From: Bacillus mobilis
Lineage (GTDB): Bacteria > Bacillota > Bacilli > Bacillales > Bacillaceae_G
Assembly: GCF_001884045.1 (NCBI RefSeq)
Contig: NZ_MACF01000119.1
Span: 186,001-250,000 of the forward strand
Length of the DNA: 64,000 nt
Reading direction: 5' to 3'
Shown here piece by piece: positions 1 through 8,084 of the stretch. Every line of letters begins with the position of its first letter. Position 1 is the first letter of the stretch. The notes below the pieces were generated by a model. It made no database searches and was not told where the DNA came from. It saw nothing but the letters and a program-made list of their open reading frames with translations. The position numbers and the translations under genes were made by a program.

Positions 1-238
1 AATAAGTAATAATAGCATATCCAATATTAGCGTTTTCGAATTTATATATATAAATAAAACTAGTTATTAAATAAATTATAAATAGTCCTACTTCCAATTT
101 TACATGCAGGCTATTCACATGCTTATATCCCCAAAAACGACTCTTTGGCATATCCAATTTTTTTCTCAAGTACTTATCGAAAAAATAGCCAACTATGCAA
201 AAAACGAAAATTAGTATCCAAAAAGTAGAGCTTCCCAT
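1..238 (-). CDS. DUF4181-like membrane protein (3' end outside window)
   Basis: The frame starts with ATG at 238, behind a run of G residues that can act as a ribosome binding site, and stays open to the window edge, so only about the first 79 residues are seen. It begins MGSSTFWILIFVFCIVGYFF, a membrane segment, followed by a basic stretch (RKKLDMPKS) and a second hydrophobic segment. The layout of helix, basic RxxLxxPK-type motif, then helix matches the DUF4181-like protein at 760-1122, so the two look like paralogues separated by a NUDIX gene. Function is unknown; location is predicted to be the cytoplasmic membrane. Confidence 0.55.
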   Translation of the reverse strand, partial: MGSSTFWILIFVFCIVGYFFDKYLRKKLDMPKSRFWGYKHVNSLHVKLEVGLFIIYLITSFIYIYKFENANIGYAIITY

Positions 239-257
239 AGTGATCCCCCCTATTACC

Positions 258-698
258 TTATATATTTTTAGAAATAAAGTGGACTATATTACGGTTATCC
301 TCTTCTAAATAGCTTACAATCCCTTCAGGATATGTGCGCTTCTCCTTTAATTCATTTATACTTTTCCAAATTAATATAATATCCTCATATTCTTTATGTC
401 TTATTTCATTTGTAATTCTCTCTTTAACAGTCCCCCAATGTATCAATGTGCAATGATGTCCTTTTTCGTTGTTCCACTCAAAAATATGCTCATTTACAAC
501 GGCTAATTCTTGAACATAAATCTTCAAATCGTATTCTTCCATTAATTCTCGTATTATCGATTCTTTTACAGTTTCACCAAATTCGATAGAACCGCCTGGA
601 AAACGATAAAATGTTTCACTTAAATCACATTGTACAAGTACTTCAGAACGATCTTCATTTAAAATCATTACTTCAGCACGTAATTGAGGACTTTTCAT
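258..698 (-). CDS. NUDIX hydrolase
   Basis: A 146-residue NUDIX protein. The NUDIX box is seen as GGSIEFGETVKESIIRELMEE at about residues 35-55, close to the G(x5)E(x7)REUxEExGU consensus, with the RELMEE glutamates that bind the catalytic metal. Such proteins hydrolyse nucleoside diphosphate derivatives such as oxidised nucleotides or nucleotide sugars; the substrate cannot be told from sequence. The start has a clear GGGAGAGAAG site just upstream. It stands between two DUF4181-like genes with no close coupling, so context adds little. Cytoplasmic. Confidence 0.85.
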   Translation of the reverse strand: MKSPQLRAEVMILNEDRSEVLVQCDLSETFYRFPGGSIEFGETVKESIIRELMEEYDLKIYVQELAVVNEHIFEWNNEKGHHCTLIHWGTVKERITNEIRHKEYEDIILIWKSINELKEKRTYPEGIVSYLEEDNRNIVHFISKNI

Positions 699-759
699 TT
701 CTTCTCTCCCTATAATTGCTCATTTTATGATATTGCCAGAGTATCTTAATCAATACGTA

Positions 760-1122
760 TTAAATAAGGAAATATAGAATTATCCCCGTTATCAATAGTG
801 ATACAACTCCGCCTAAGGACATCAAAAACTCCCTTGATTCTCTATCATATTTCCATTCCATATACGATTCGAAACTATACAACGTAATTAAAAACAGAAA
901 GGGTAGGAAGCCCATGTAGAGAGGGTTCGAAAGAGAAGAGCATATAATTATAACCACTATATACGAAAAAATAATAATCCTGTTTCCCCATTTATGCAGC
1001 TTATTTACATATTTATTATTCCATCCTGTTTGTTTCGGTATATTTAGCCTTTTTCTCACTATATTTTCTAAAACAAATAAGAATATGATCCATAAAACTA
1101 ATACAATTACTTTCACATGCAT
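760..1122 (-). CDS. DUF4181 family membrane protein
   Basis: About 120 residues with four hydrophobic segments and a short basic loop (VRKRLNIPKQTGWNNKYVNKLHKW) after the first. This order is characteristic of the DUF4181 family of small Bacillus membrane proteins. No function is known. The chosen ATG (MHVKVIVL) lies 11 bases after GGAGG; a GTG four codons upstream overlaps that site and is less likely. The stop is 17 bases before the NUDIX-side spacer begins, and the gene sits directly downstream of the PP2C gene on the same strand, so co-transcription is plausible. Confidence 0.65.
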   Translation of the reverse strand: MHVKVIVLVLWIIFLFVLENIVRKRLNIPKQTGWNNKYVNKLHKWGNRIIIFSYIVVIIICSSLSNPLYMGFLPFLFLITLYSFESYMEWKYDRESREFLMSLGGVVSLLITGIILYFLI

Positions 1123-1139
1123 TAGAGAGATCACCTCCT

Positions 1140-1976
1140 TTATCTTATAGTCTGGATTTTCTCCGGCTGATCACTCGGATACGTAGTACTCATTTTGTTC
1201 TCTACGTCCCAACTAATAATTGTCGCACTATCTCGTCCGAATTGATGATGAACATGTTCTAATACATGCTGAACACTTTCTTCAAGCTCTATTATATTTC
1301 TATTCATATCGTTATACAGATTTAATGGTGTTTCATAGTGTCGTTTCCCGCATTCTAATACTCCATCTGTAACCATTACAATTCGATTCTTTCCAGTACG
1401 TAATTCACGAACTCCTGTTGAATAGCAAGGAACTGGTAAATGAAATGTGTTTACATTTCCAATCCATTCATAAAAATGACGCTGATTTAATGCATATTGT
1501 CCTAACTTATGTAATTCTTCATGAAATACATAAATGAGGCAATCGCCAATAGATAACCACCATATATAATTTTCTTTTCTTACACATATTAAGCAAGCTG
1601 TTTCACCTTTAATTTTTTGGCACTTTTCTTTAAAGGAAGAGGACTGAAAAATTGTAAGTATATGATTTTCAACAGATCGAAATACTGTATCAATTGATTC
1701 ATTCATCATTGCTTTTATATTTTCATATTCTTTTTGGATTGTATTTACTACTAAATCAACACTTTCCACACTATTATGTCCATCTAAAATGGCTGCAAAT
1801 TCCCAATCATCATTCGACCAAACTAACGCACCATCTTCATTCTTTTTTGCTCCGGCACTTATATTCCCGCCATATGTACCGAGTACGATATCACCATATT
1901 GTTTTACTGAAACTTCGTCTAAATACATCTTCTTATTTCCAACCCATGAATATTGTCTATTATTTGTTGTATGCAT
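1140..1976 (-). CDS. PP2C-family serine/threonine phosphatase-like protein
   Basis: About 278 residues. PP2C motifs are visible: KNEDGALVW near residue 45 with the metal-binding Asp, DGHNS near 65, WWLSIGDCLIYVF near 150, and VTDGVLE near 205. These fit the metal-dependent PPM phosphatase fold, cytoplasmic, removing phosphate from serine or threonine. The first aspartate motif is less canonical than in PrpC-type enzymes, so activity is likely but not certain. No paired kinase is next to it. Its 5' end overlaps the 3' end of the HIT gene by about 17 bases, so the two are translationally coupled. The ATG at 1976 has GGTGA upstream; a GTG at 1982 is an alternative. Confidence 0.75.
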   Translation of the reverse strand: MHTTNNRQYSWVGNKKMYLDEVSVKQYGDIVLGTYGGNISAGAKKNEDGALVWSNDDWEFAAILDGHNSVESVDLVVNTIQKEYENIKAMMNESIDTVFRSVENHILTIFQSSSFKEKCQKIKGETACLICVRKENYIWWLSIGDCLIYVFHEELHKLGQYALNQRHFYEWIGNVNTFHLPVPCYSTGVRELRTGKNRIVMVTDGVLECGKRHYETPLNLYNDMNRNIIELEESVQHVLEHVHHQFGRDSATIISWDVENKMSTTYPSDQPEKIQTIR

Positions 1977-2445
1977 ATTCACTCACCATATACTTTCGTA
2001 TTCTTTCGCATAGTTTTTTGATTTTCTCTGCGTCACCGTATGGCGCACCAGTCCATTTCGCTACTTCAGTTGGTGACCAAAACTCTTTGGGTGTATTTGG
2101 ATAACGCGAGATGATGTGCATATGCATATGTGGTACACCATTCCCTGAAACAAAAGTGTAAATATGTTCTGCACCTTCACTTTCTTTTAGCGCTTTACTT
2201 ACTCTACTTGTTATAAGTCCGAACGTTTTTGCTTCTTCATCTGTTAGTTCAGCAAGGCCAGGTACATGTCTTTTTATATCTATCATTACATAACCAAGGT
2301 ATGTTTCTTCCCTATCCCAGTGGACATGTCCAACGTAAACGAGTTCATCTTCGTAAATAGCTCCACCTGGAACTGTAATGTTTCCTCTATGTTTTTCGCA
2401 AATAAAGCAGTTTTGCTCTACTTGATTGTTTGTTGACATATCCAT
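1960..2445 (-). CDS. HIT family nucleotide hydrolase/transferase
   Basis: About 161 residues. The histidine triad HMHMH near residue 128, in VSGNGVPHMHMHIISRYP, identifies the HIT superfamily, which hydrolyses nucleotide phosphoramidates or dinucleoside polyphosphates through a covalent His intermediate. An N-terminal CFICEKH motif may bind zinc, as in some HIT proteins. Three in-frame ATGs lie close together; the second, six bases after AAAGG, is preferred. The gene runs into the PP2C gene with overlapping ends. The true substrate is unknown. Cytoplasmic. Confidence 0.85.
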   Translation of the reverse strand: MDMSTNNQVEQNCFICEKHRGNITVPGGAIYEDELVYVGHVHWDREETYLGYVMIDIKRHVPGLAELTDEEAKTFGLITSRVSKALKESEGAEHIYTFVSGNGVPHMHMHIISRYPNTPKEFWSPTEVAKWTGAPYGDAEKIKKLCERIRKYMVSEYAYNK

Positions 2446-2551
2446 CACCATCCTTTTTATTTATAATATCACAAAAAAAGGAAAAACAGGATTTGCATTC
2501 CGAAAATTCTTTCTTTTAATGAAGCGATTTTTTAAATAAATTTAATGCTCA

Positions 2552-2701
2552 CTATTTCTTCAAAAATGCAACGCCAATTACAATCCCTATCACAATTCCG
2601 ATTACTAAATTATTTGTAAAGTACCCTTGAAACACACCGATTACAACCCCTATACCGATACCTATTGCCAATGCGTCATTTCTTTTATTATTTTTAGCCA
2701 A
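2552..2701 (-). CDS. small glycine/isoleucine-rich membrane protein
   Basis: A 49-residue frame with TTG start, placed eight bases after a strong GGGAGGAG site. After a charged head (AKNNKRNDA) come two very hydrophobic glycine-zipper-like segments, AIGIGIGVVIGVF and VIGIVIGIVIGVAF, and a KK tail. It should be a two-helix membrane peptide. No function is recognised. Glycine zippers of this kind occur in small membrane hydrophobins, holin-like proteins and membrane-active peptides, but nothing nearby supports a toxin role. The strong ribosome site and clean composition support a real gene. Confidence 0.6.
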   Translation of the reverse strand: MAKNNKRNDALAIGIGIGVVIGVFQGYFTNNLVIGIVIGIVIGVAFLKK

Positions 2702-2936
2702 AATTGCATCTCCTCCCATCATTTCTCCCTAAATAACATACACTTACTTGAATGTATTAATATACTCACTATCTCACTTGAATATTTCTAAAAAATCTAC
2801 TTTAACTTCACTTATAATATTTTCTATTTTCTGTACATACTCCTTTTATAATGAAAAAAATTCAAGTAACCATTGAATATATATAGGCATTTACTATAAG
2901 AAAGACCAGTAATTTATTTAAGGAGGAACGATTCAA

Positions 2937-3173
2937 ATGCATCCTCATTGGAATCCAAATATAAATCAACAATATGTGTATTCCCCCCATCCCGTAAGGA
3001 ATACATTGCATCATGATTCACAATATATGATGCAACGTATCGCAAGTCTTGAAAGCCAATTAGCGAAATTAATCTCATTAATCGAAGAAAATAATCATTT
3101 AATTAAATCAATGGAACAGCAACAAAACCAAGTTTGTGCACCAGCTGGTGGTTCTGTCATTGTTCGTATGTAA
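2937..3173 (+). CDS. small uncharacterised protein with coiled-coil segment
   Basis: A 78-residue protein behind AAGGAGGAACG. The N-terminal third is rich in His, Asn, Pro and Tyr (MHPHWNPNINQQYVYSPHP), followed by a heptad-like stretch with Leu and Ile spacing (residues about 33-60, ASLESQLAKLISLIEENNHLIKSM) and a short Gly/Val tail. The composition resembles small Bacillus spore-associated proteins, but no named family is recognised. A CATTTACTA element about 40 bases upstream weakly resembles a mother-cell sigma -10 box. It is a single-gene unit ending in a strong terminator. Confidence 0.6.
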   Translation: MHPHWNPNINQQYVYSPHPVRNTLHHDSQYMMQRIASLESQLAKLISLIEENNHLIKSMEQQQNQVCAPAGGSVIVRM

Positions 3174-3185
3174 TTTATTCAAATA

Positions 3186-3221
3186 AAAAACACACTTTGT
3201 ATAATAAAGTGTGTTTTTTTG
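3186..3221. terminator. bidirectional intrinsic terminator
   Basis: Stem AACACACTTT / AAAGTGTGTT with a seven-base loop, flanked by A-run and T-run, between two convergent genes. It serves both strands. Confidence 0.9.
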
Positions 3222-4058
3222 TTATCTTCTTTTTTGATGAAATCCTTGTGTAATGCGGTCTAATATAATCGCAATGACAACAATAGCTAGTCCGGCTTCA
3301 AATCCCATTCCGATATTTACCTGTGTTACAGAGCGGTATACATCAACCCCAAGACCTGGTGCCCCTACAAGAGATGCTGTTACTACCATAGATAAGGAAA
3401 GCATAATGCTTTGGTTCACACCAGCCATGATCGTTCCAGTTGCGAGTGGTAATTGTACTTTAAATAATTTTTGTGATGCGGTAGAGCCAAACGCATTCGC
3501 TGCTTCTATTAAATCTTCTGGAACTTGTCTAATTCCTAAGTCAGTAAACCGAATTGTCGGGGGCATTGCAAAGATTACGGATGCAATAATCCCAGGTACT
3601 ACACCTACTCCGAAAAATGTAATCGCAGGAATGAGATATACGAAAGCCGGCATTGTTTGCATAAAATCTAATGTCGGTTTTAAAAATTTTGAGAAGCGTT
3701 CATTTTGAGAAGCTAAAATTCCGATTGGGATTCCTACAATGATTGAAATAATAACAGATGTAAGTACGAGTGCTAATGTCTGCATCGTTTGTGCCCAGTA
3801 GTTAATATTTAAAATAAATAATAAACCGACCAGTGTAAAAATAACTAAAGATACTTTTCTCGTTGTGTACCAAATGAGGAAACAAAGGATGATAATCATC
3901 AATATGGCTGGTATTATTGTTAAAAAATTAGTGAGTAAATCTACGAATCCGCCGATAATATAAGAGAACCCTCGGAATAAGCCTTCAAAGTGCTCATATA
4001 AACTTGCAACAAATGAATCAACCCATTCACCTAATGGAATACGTGGTATACTACTCAT
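3222..4058 (-). CDS. opuAB: glycine betaine/proline ABC transporter permease (OpuAB/ProW type)
   Basis: A 278-residue membrane permease with an N-terminal amphipathic region and about seven hydrophobic segments. It carries the binding-protein-dependent permease signature near residues 185-205 (EAANAFGSTASQKLFKVQLP), the EAA loop that docks on the ATPase. It is close in pattern to ProW/OpuAB of compatible solute importers. Its start overlaps the end of the ATPase gene by 8 bases, so they form one operon. The expected role is import of glycine betaine or a related osmoprotectant with the ATPase and the divergent lipoprotein. Confidence 0.88.
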   Translation of the reverse strand: MSSIPRIPLGEWVDSFVASLYEHFEGLFRGFSYIIGGFVDLLTNFLTIIPAILMIIILCFLIWYTTRKVSLVIFTLVGLLFILNINYWAQTMQTLALVLTSVIISIIVGIPIGILASQNERFSKFLKPTLDFMQTMPAFVYLIPAITFFGVGVVPGIIASVIFAMPPTIRFTDLGIRQVPEDLIEAANAFGSTASQKLFKVQLPLATGTIMAGVNQSIMLSLSMVVTASLVGAPGLGVDVYRSVTQVNIGMGFEAGLAIVVIAIILDRITQGFHQKRR

Positions 4059-5256
4059 CGTCTTTCACCTCTTCCTCAATATTTCCTGCAAGAGCTTGAA
4101 TGACACTTTCACGTTTAATAATTCCTCTTAGTCTTTTCTTCTCATCAATTACGGGTAACGGATATTTCATCTCTGCCATTTTTGCATATGTTTCCTCAAG
4201 TAAGGTATCTACATACACATGCGGGATATCGTTAAGTAATAAATCAGCAATTGGCCACTGTTTTTGAACGGCTTTACTTGCATCGTCCGCAGTTAATATA
4301 CCTAAAAACTCATACTTTTTGTTAACAACATATACAGTTGATACACCAGCGTTCCTCATAATTTGAAGTGCTACACGTGGTCCACGATCAATCAATAATG
4401 TCTCTGGTCGTTTTAAAATAGATTCCGCCGTAATGACTTTTCCTAAATTCACGTCCGCCACGAACTTCTCGACAAATTCATTGGCAGGACTCATCATAAT
4501 TTCTTCTGGCGTTCCAATTTGAACAATCTCTCCATCTTTCATTAATGCAATCCGATCTCCAATTCGAAGCGCTTCGTCTAAATCATGTGTAATAAATATA
4601 ATTGTTTTTTCCATTTTATCTTGTAATTCTAACAGCTCATCTTGCATTTCTTTTCGAATAAGTGGATCTAATGCACTAAATGACTCATCCATTAACAATA
4701 CATCGGGATTATTTGTTAATGCCCTTGCGATTCCAACACGCTGTTGCATACCGCCACTAAGTTGACTTGGATAATTATCTTTATGATGATCAAGTCCTAC
4801 TAACTGTAGCGATTCTAATGCTTTATGCTCTCGTTCCTCTACTGGAACTCCTTGAATTTCTAATCCGTACGCAACATTTTGTATCACTGTACGATGCGGA
4901 AATAAAGCGAACTTTTGAAACACCATACTCATTTTCGTTCTTCTCACTCTTCGTAACTCTTCTTTCCCCATCGTCGCGATATCTTCACCATCTATGTATA
5001 TATGCCCTGCTGTTGGTCTAATTAATTGATTTAACATCCGAACTAACGTAGATTTCCCGCTACCAGACAGCCCCATAATCACAAAAATTTCTCCCGTATA
5101 TACTTCAAACGTTGCCTTTTTTACACCAACATTCATTCCTGTCTCTTTCAAAATTTCCGATTTATTTTTTCCTTCTTTTAATAAAGTAAGCGCTCTTTGC
5201 GGGTGTTTCCCAAATACTTTTGTTACGTTTTCAACACGCACCTTTGTATTATCCAT
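4051..5256 (-). CDS. opuAA: glycine betaine ABC transporter ATP-binding protein (OpuAA/ProV type)
   Basis: A 401-residue ABC ATPase. Walker A is GLSGSGKST near residue 62, the signature LSGGMQQRVGIARAL near 165, Walker B DVLLMDESFSALD near 185, and the switch histidine in FITHD. Two CBS domains follow (about 280-395), the ionic-strength sensing module typical of OpuAA and ProV. The long N-terminal lead before Walker A (GKHPQRALTLLKEGKNKSEIL) is also typical of this subfamily. It is the first gene of a two-gene operon with the permease; the substrate-binding gene is divergent. Confidence 0.9.
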   Translation of the reverse strand: MDNTKVRVENVTKVFGKHPQRALTLLKEGKNKSEILKETGMNVGVKKATFEVYTGEIFVIMGLSGSGKSTLVRMLNQLIRPTAGHIYIDGEDIATMGKEELRRVRRTKMSMVFQKFALFPHRTVIQNVAYGLEIQGVPVEEREHKALESLQLVGLDHHKDNYPSQLSGGMQQRVGIARALTNNPDVLLMDESFSALDPLIRKEMQDELLELQDKMEKTIIFITHDLDEALRIGDRIALMKDGEIVQIGTPEEIMMSPANEFVEKFVADVNLGKVITAESILKRPETLLIDRGPRVALQIMRNAGVSTVYVVNKKYEFLGILTADDASKAVQKQWPIADLLLNDIPHVYVDTLLEETYAKMAEMKYPLPVIDEKKRLRGIIKRESVIQALAGNIEEEVKDDE

Positions 5257-5427
5257 GTCACTACTCCTTTTCTACCCATCTATTCACATAGTGTTGCGAT
5301 TTTGCAAAGAAATATTACATAAAAATGACATTCATAAGATTTCTTTAAAATTCTCGTTTCCGTTCATAATAAGAATGCTTACTTATACATTTATTTAAAA
5401 AGGCAAACGTTTCTTAGGAGGGTTTCA

Positions 5428-6285
5428 ATGAGAAAGAAAATATGGCTTATATGCCTTTCGTTATTTATTACTATGATTTTCTCTTCATGTAATGCAACAA
5501 ATGCAAATTCGAAAGGAAAAATTAAACTTGGTGTAACAAGTTGGAAAGAAAACATTGCCACGGCAAACATGTGGAAAGTTTTATTAGAACAAAAAGGTTA
5601 CAAAGTTGAACTCATGTATTTAGAAAAAGCAGCAATTTGGACTGGTGTTGCTCGCGGTGATGTTGATGCTAATTTAGAAGTATGGCTACCCGTTACGGAT
5701 AAACCGTTAAATGCTCGTTATAAAGATGATATTGTCTTAAAATCCAAATGGTATGAAGGTACTGGACTTGGCCTCGTCGTCCCTTCTTATATGAAAAACA
5801 TTAACAGTATTGAGGATTTAAATGCACATAAAGATGAGCTAGATAACAAAATTGTTGGCATCGAACCCGGTAGTAGTCTTATGAATTTAACGAACAAAGC
5901 AATGAAGGAATATGATATTAAACTAAAACTTGTCCAATCTTCTGAAGCTGCGATGATGAGTGAACTAAAGAAAGCATATACGAAAAAGAAACCAATCGCT
6001 GTTACGCTTTGGAATCCGCATTGGGGCTTTTCGGAATTTGACTTAAAATATTTAAAAGACCCTAAGAAAGTATATGGTGAAAAAGATGACATTTATTACT
6101 CTGTTCGTAAAGGTTTCGAAAAAGATCATCCGGATATCATAAAATACTTTGACAAATGGAAAATGAATGATGAACAACTTGGTACATTAATGGTCGAGTT
6201 AAATAAAACGAAAGATCCCGAAGAAGCGGCACGAAAATGGATTAAAAAGAATCAAGCGCTAGTTGATGAATGGGTAAAAGATTAA
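5428..6285 (+). CDS. opuAC: glycine betaine-type substrate-binding lipoprotein (OpuAC-like)
   Basis: A 285-residue OpuAC/ProX-fold binding protein. The N-terminus is a lipoprotein signal with lipobox FSSC at Cys21, so the mature protein is anchored to the outer face of the membrane. KLGVTSWKENIATANMWKVLLEQKGYKVEL starts the fold, and aromatic motifs including AIWTGVARGDVDANLEVWLP and TLWNPHWGF fit the Trp cage that binds quaternary ammonium groups. In Bacillus subtilis the opuAC gene follows opuAB; here it faces away from the ATPase/permease pair across a 170-bp shared promoter region. It belongs to the same transport system by inference. Confidence 0.87.
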   Translation: MRKKIWLICLSLFITMIFSSCNATNANSKGKIKLGVTSWKENIATANMWKVLLEQKGYKVELMYLEKAAIWTGVARGDVDANLEVWLPVTDKPLNARYKDDIVLKSKWYEGTGLGLVVPSYMKNINSIEDLNAHKDELDNKIVGIEPGSSLMNLTNKAMKEYDIKLKLVQSSEAAMMSELKKAYTKKKPIAVTLWNPHWGFSEFDLKYLKDPKKVYGEKDDIYYSVRKGFEKDHPDIIKYFDKWKMNDEQLGTLMVELNKTKDPEEAARKWIKKNQALVDEWVKD

Positions 6286-6286
6286 C

Positions 6287-6328
6287 AAAACAGGCTAGAG
6301 GATTAGCATATCCTCTAGCCTGTTTTAT
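6287..6328. terminator. bidirectional intrinsic terminator
   Basis: Long perfect stem AAAACAGGCTAGAGGA with its complement around an 8-base loop, between the convergent opuAC-like gene and clpP. Confidence 0.92.
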
Positions 6329-6329
6329 C

Positions 6330-6911
6330 TTATTTTTTCGTAACAACATCATCTACAATCCCATATTCTTTCGCTTCTTCTGCAGTCATAAAATAATCTC
6401 TTTCTGTATCATGTGCTACTCTTTCAATTGATTGCCCTGTTTTTTCTGCAATCATTTTATTAATATCACGCTTTAACTTTAGTATTCTTTTTGCTGTTAT
6501 TTCAATTTCCGTTGCCTGACCTTGCGCACCTCCTAGTGGCTGGTGAATCATAATTTCACTATTAGGGAGTGCAAACCGTTTCCCTTTTGCACCTGATAAT
6601 AATAACAATGCACCAAATGATGCTGCAAATCCCATACATAGCGTTTGTACATCTGGTTTAATGAGATTCATCGTATCTAATATGGCAAAACCTGCTGTCG
6701 TTGAGCCGCCTGGGCTGTTAATGTATAAAAATATATCTTTCTCGGCATCTTCCGCTTCTAAAAATAATAATTGAGCTACGACACTACTTGCTACTTGATC
6801 ATTTATTTCTGAACCGATAATAATAATGCGGTCTTTTAATAACCTTGAATATATATCATAGGAACGTTCTCCTAATTTCGTTTGTTCTACTACATATGGA
6901 ATTGCATTCAT
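6330..6911 (-). CDS. clpP: ATP-dependent Clp protease proteolytic subunit, paralogue
   Basis: A 193-residue ClpP. The catalytic triad is intact at canonical spacing: Ser98 in GFAASFG, His123 in MIHQP, and Asp172 in TERDYF. ClpP forms a tetradecameric cytoplasmic chamber that degrades proteins delivered by ClpX or ClpC. The N-terminus ([25 protein letters not shown]) keeps the processing and axial region. The start at 6911 is ten bases after GGAGGG; a longer frame beginning inside that site is rejected. The gene is 22 bases downstream of a sigma factor gene on the same strand, so this is a dedicated, co-transcribed copy rather than the housekeeping one. B. cereus group genomes are known to carry more than one clpP. 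Confidence 0.92.
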   Translation of the reverse strand: MNAIPYVVEQTKLGERSYDIYSRLLKDRIIIIGSEINDQVASSVVAQLLFLEAEDAEKDIFLYINSPGGSTTAGFAILDTMNLIKPDVQTLCMGFAASFGALLLLSGAKGKRFALPNSEIMIHQPLGGAQGQATEIEITAKRILKLKRDINKMIAEKTGQSIERVAHDTERDYFMTAEEAKEYGIVDDVVTKK

Positions 6912-6932
6912 TTTTAATCCCTCCAATAATTG

Positions 6933-7619
6933 TTATGCCACGCAAAGCATACAACTGTAGGAAGAAGGTTTTTTTGCATTAAATAATAAGACTGGCTGTT
7001 TAGATGGTAACTTAGTAAAATCTATTGTCGGAAGAAGCTTTGTTAACAATTCCGGCTTTTCCTCACGAATAGACGTTACTACAACTTCAATATCATCTGT
7101 GAATTCGACTATCTCAATCCCTTCTTCACTTACAGTTTTCAGCCTATTTCTACTCCGAAATAAAGAAGCTTTTACTGCACCTTCCGATATGGAACATACT
7201 TTAGCAATATCAGCGATACTATATTGAAAAACATCCTTTAATAATAAAATTGCGGATTGTTGTACATTGAGTGACGATAATACTTTTCCTACCATTTCAT
7301 GCAAATCTGCAATGTTCTCTTGTGGTTCTTCAAAAGTAATTTGTCCCTTTATTTTTTCATGAACTGATTTTGATTTCATCTGATCTATCCAGCGATTGCG
7401 AGCTATTTTATATACAAGTGTCATACAAATATCTTTATTACTATATTTTTGAAGAACTTTACAAACAGTTTCTTGGGCAAGGTCTTCGCCGTCCCACTTG
7501 TTTTTCGTTAAAAATGTACAGTACCTTTTCAATTCTCCGTATTGCTCAATTAAAAAATTTATATTTGAATGATTCATATCGATATGATTTTTAAAAATAT
7601 GAGTTACTTTTGTGCACAA
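6933..7619 (-). CDS. ECF-like sigma-70 family RNA polymerase sigma factor
   Basis: About 228 residues. Region 2 is seen as LTKNKWDGEDLAQETVCKVLQKY... LVYKIARNRWIDQMKS (about 35-90) and region 4 as SSLNVQQSAILLLKDVFQYSIADIAKVCSISEGAVKASLFRSRNRLK (about 115-165). There is no sigma-1.1 or sigma-3 region, so it is an ECF-type factor. Beyond region 4 is a tail of about 60 residues ending in SSYSCMLCVA, longer than usual. No anti-sigma gene is adjacent; clpP follows directly. A TTG start eight bases after AAGGAG is preferred over a GTG that abuts the site. Control by proteolysis is an inference from context. Confidence 0.82.
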   Translation of the reverse strand: MCTKVTHIFKNHIDMNHSNINFLIEQYGELKRYCTFLTKNKWDGEDLAQETVCKVLQKYSNKDICMTLVYKIARNRWIDQMKSKSVHEKIKGQITFEEPQENIADLHEMVGKVLSSLNVQQSAILLLKDVFQYSIADIAKVCSISEGAVKASLFRSRNRLKTVSEEGIEIVEFTDDIEVVVTSIREEKPELLTKLLPTIDFTKLPSKQPVLLFNAKKPSSYSCMLCVA

Positions 7620-7762
7620 AATAACCACTCCTTTTCAGCGCTTACTTAATAAACGATTCAACAAATAAAAAAGTTACGGGGCATATAAAAAAATTATGTT
7701 TATGTTTAATAATTCGCGGTCATAAATATGTTATGTACAATATTACGTGAGGAGGAACAAAT

Positions 7763-8083
7763 TTGCCAAAATTAACAATTGAAGGTGCGGGAACTTTTGA
7801 TGTAAAAGAAGGCACAAAGTTAGTATTAGCGATTGAAGATAACGGTGTACACATTCTCCATCGCTGCGGCGGGAAAGCCCGCTGCACAACTTGTAGAGTA
7901 GAAATTATAGCAGGTGAGTTTTGTGAAGCGAATTCTAATGAAAAAAATGCGATTACGGAAAAAGGAATTGAAGATCACTTACGTTTATCATGCCAAATGC
8001 ACGTACATAAAGATATAGTCGTTCGCCCTATACTTACAGTAGAAAATTCAGGTCTTGATGCAGGCCCGCGTCCAGCAGAATAA
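7763..8083 (+). CDS. 2Fe-2S ferredoxin
   Basis: A 106-residue plant-type (adrenodoxin-like) ferredoxin with TTG start after GAGGAGG. Cluster cysteines are visible in HRCGGKARCTTCRVEI near residues 34-45 and in RLSCQMH near 77, the usual Cx5Cx2C...C set. It would act as a small cytoplasmic electron carrier; no partner reductase or oxygenase is adjacent. rpiA starts two bases after its stop, so the two are translationally coupled, a pairing with no obvious metabolic link. Confidence 0.88.
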   Translation: MPKLTIEGAGTFDVKEGTKLVLAIEDNGVHILHRCGGKARCTTCRVEIIAGEFCEANSNEKNAITEKGIEDHLRLSCQMHVHKDIVVRPILTVENSGLDAGPRPAE

Positions 8084-8084
8084 T

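Noticed and set aside
1694-2104. Plus-strand frames across the PP2C and HIT genes
   Set aside because: They mirror well-supported genes, have no ribosome site, and show shadow composition rich in His, Leu and Tyr.
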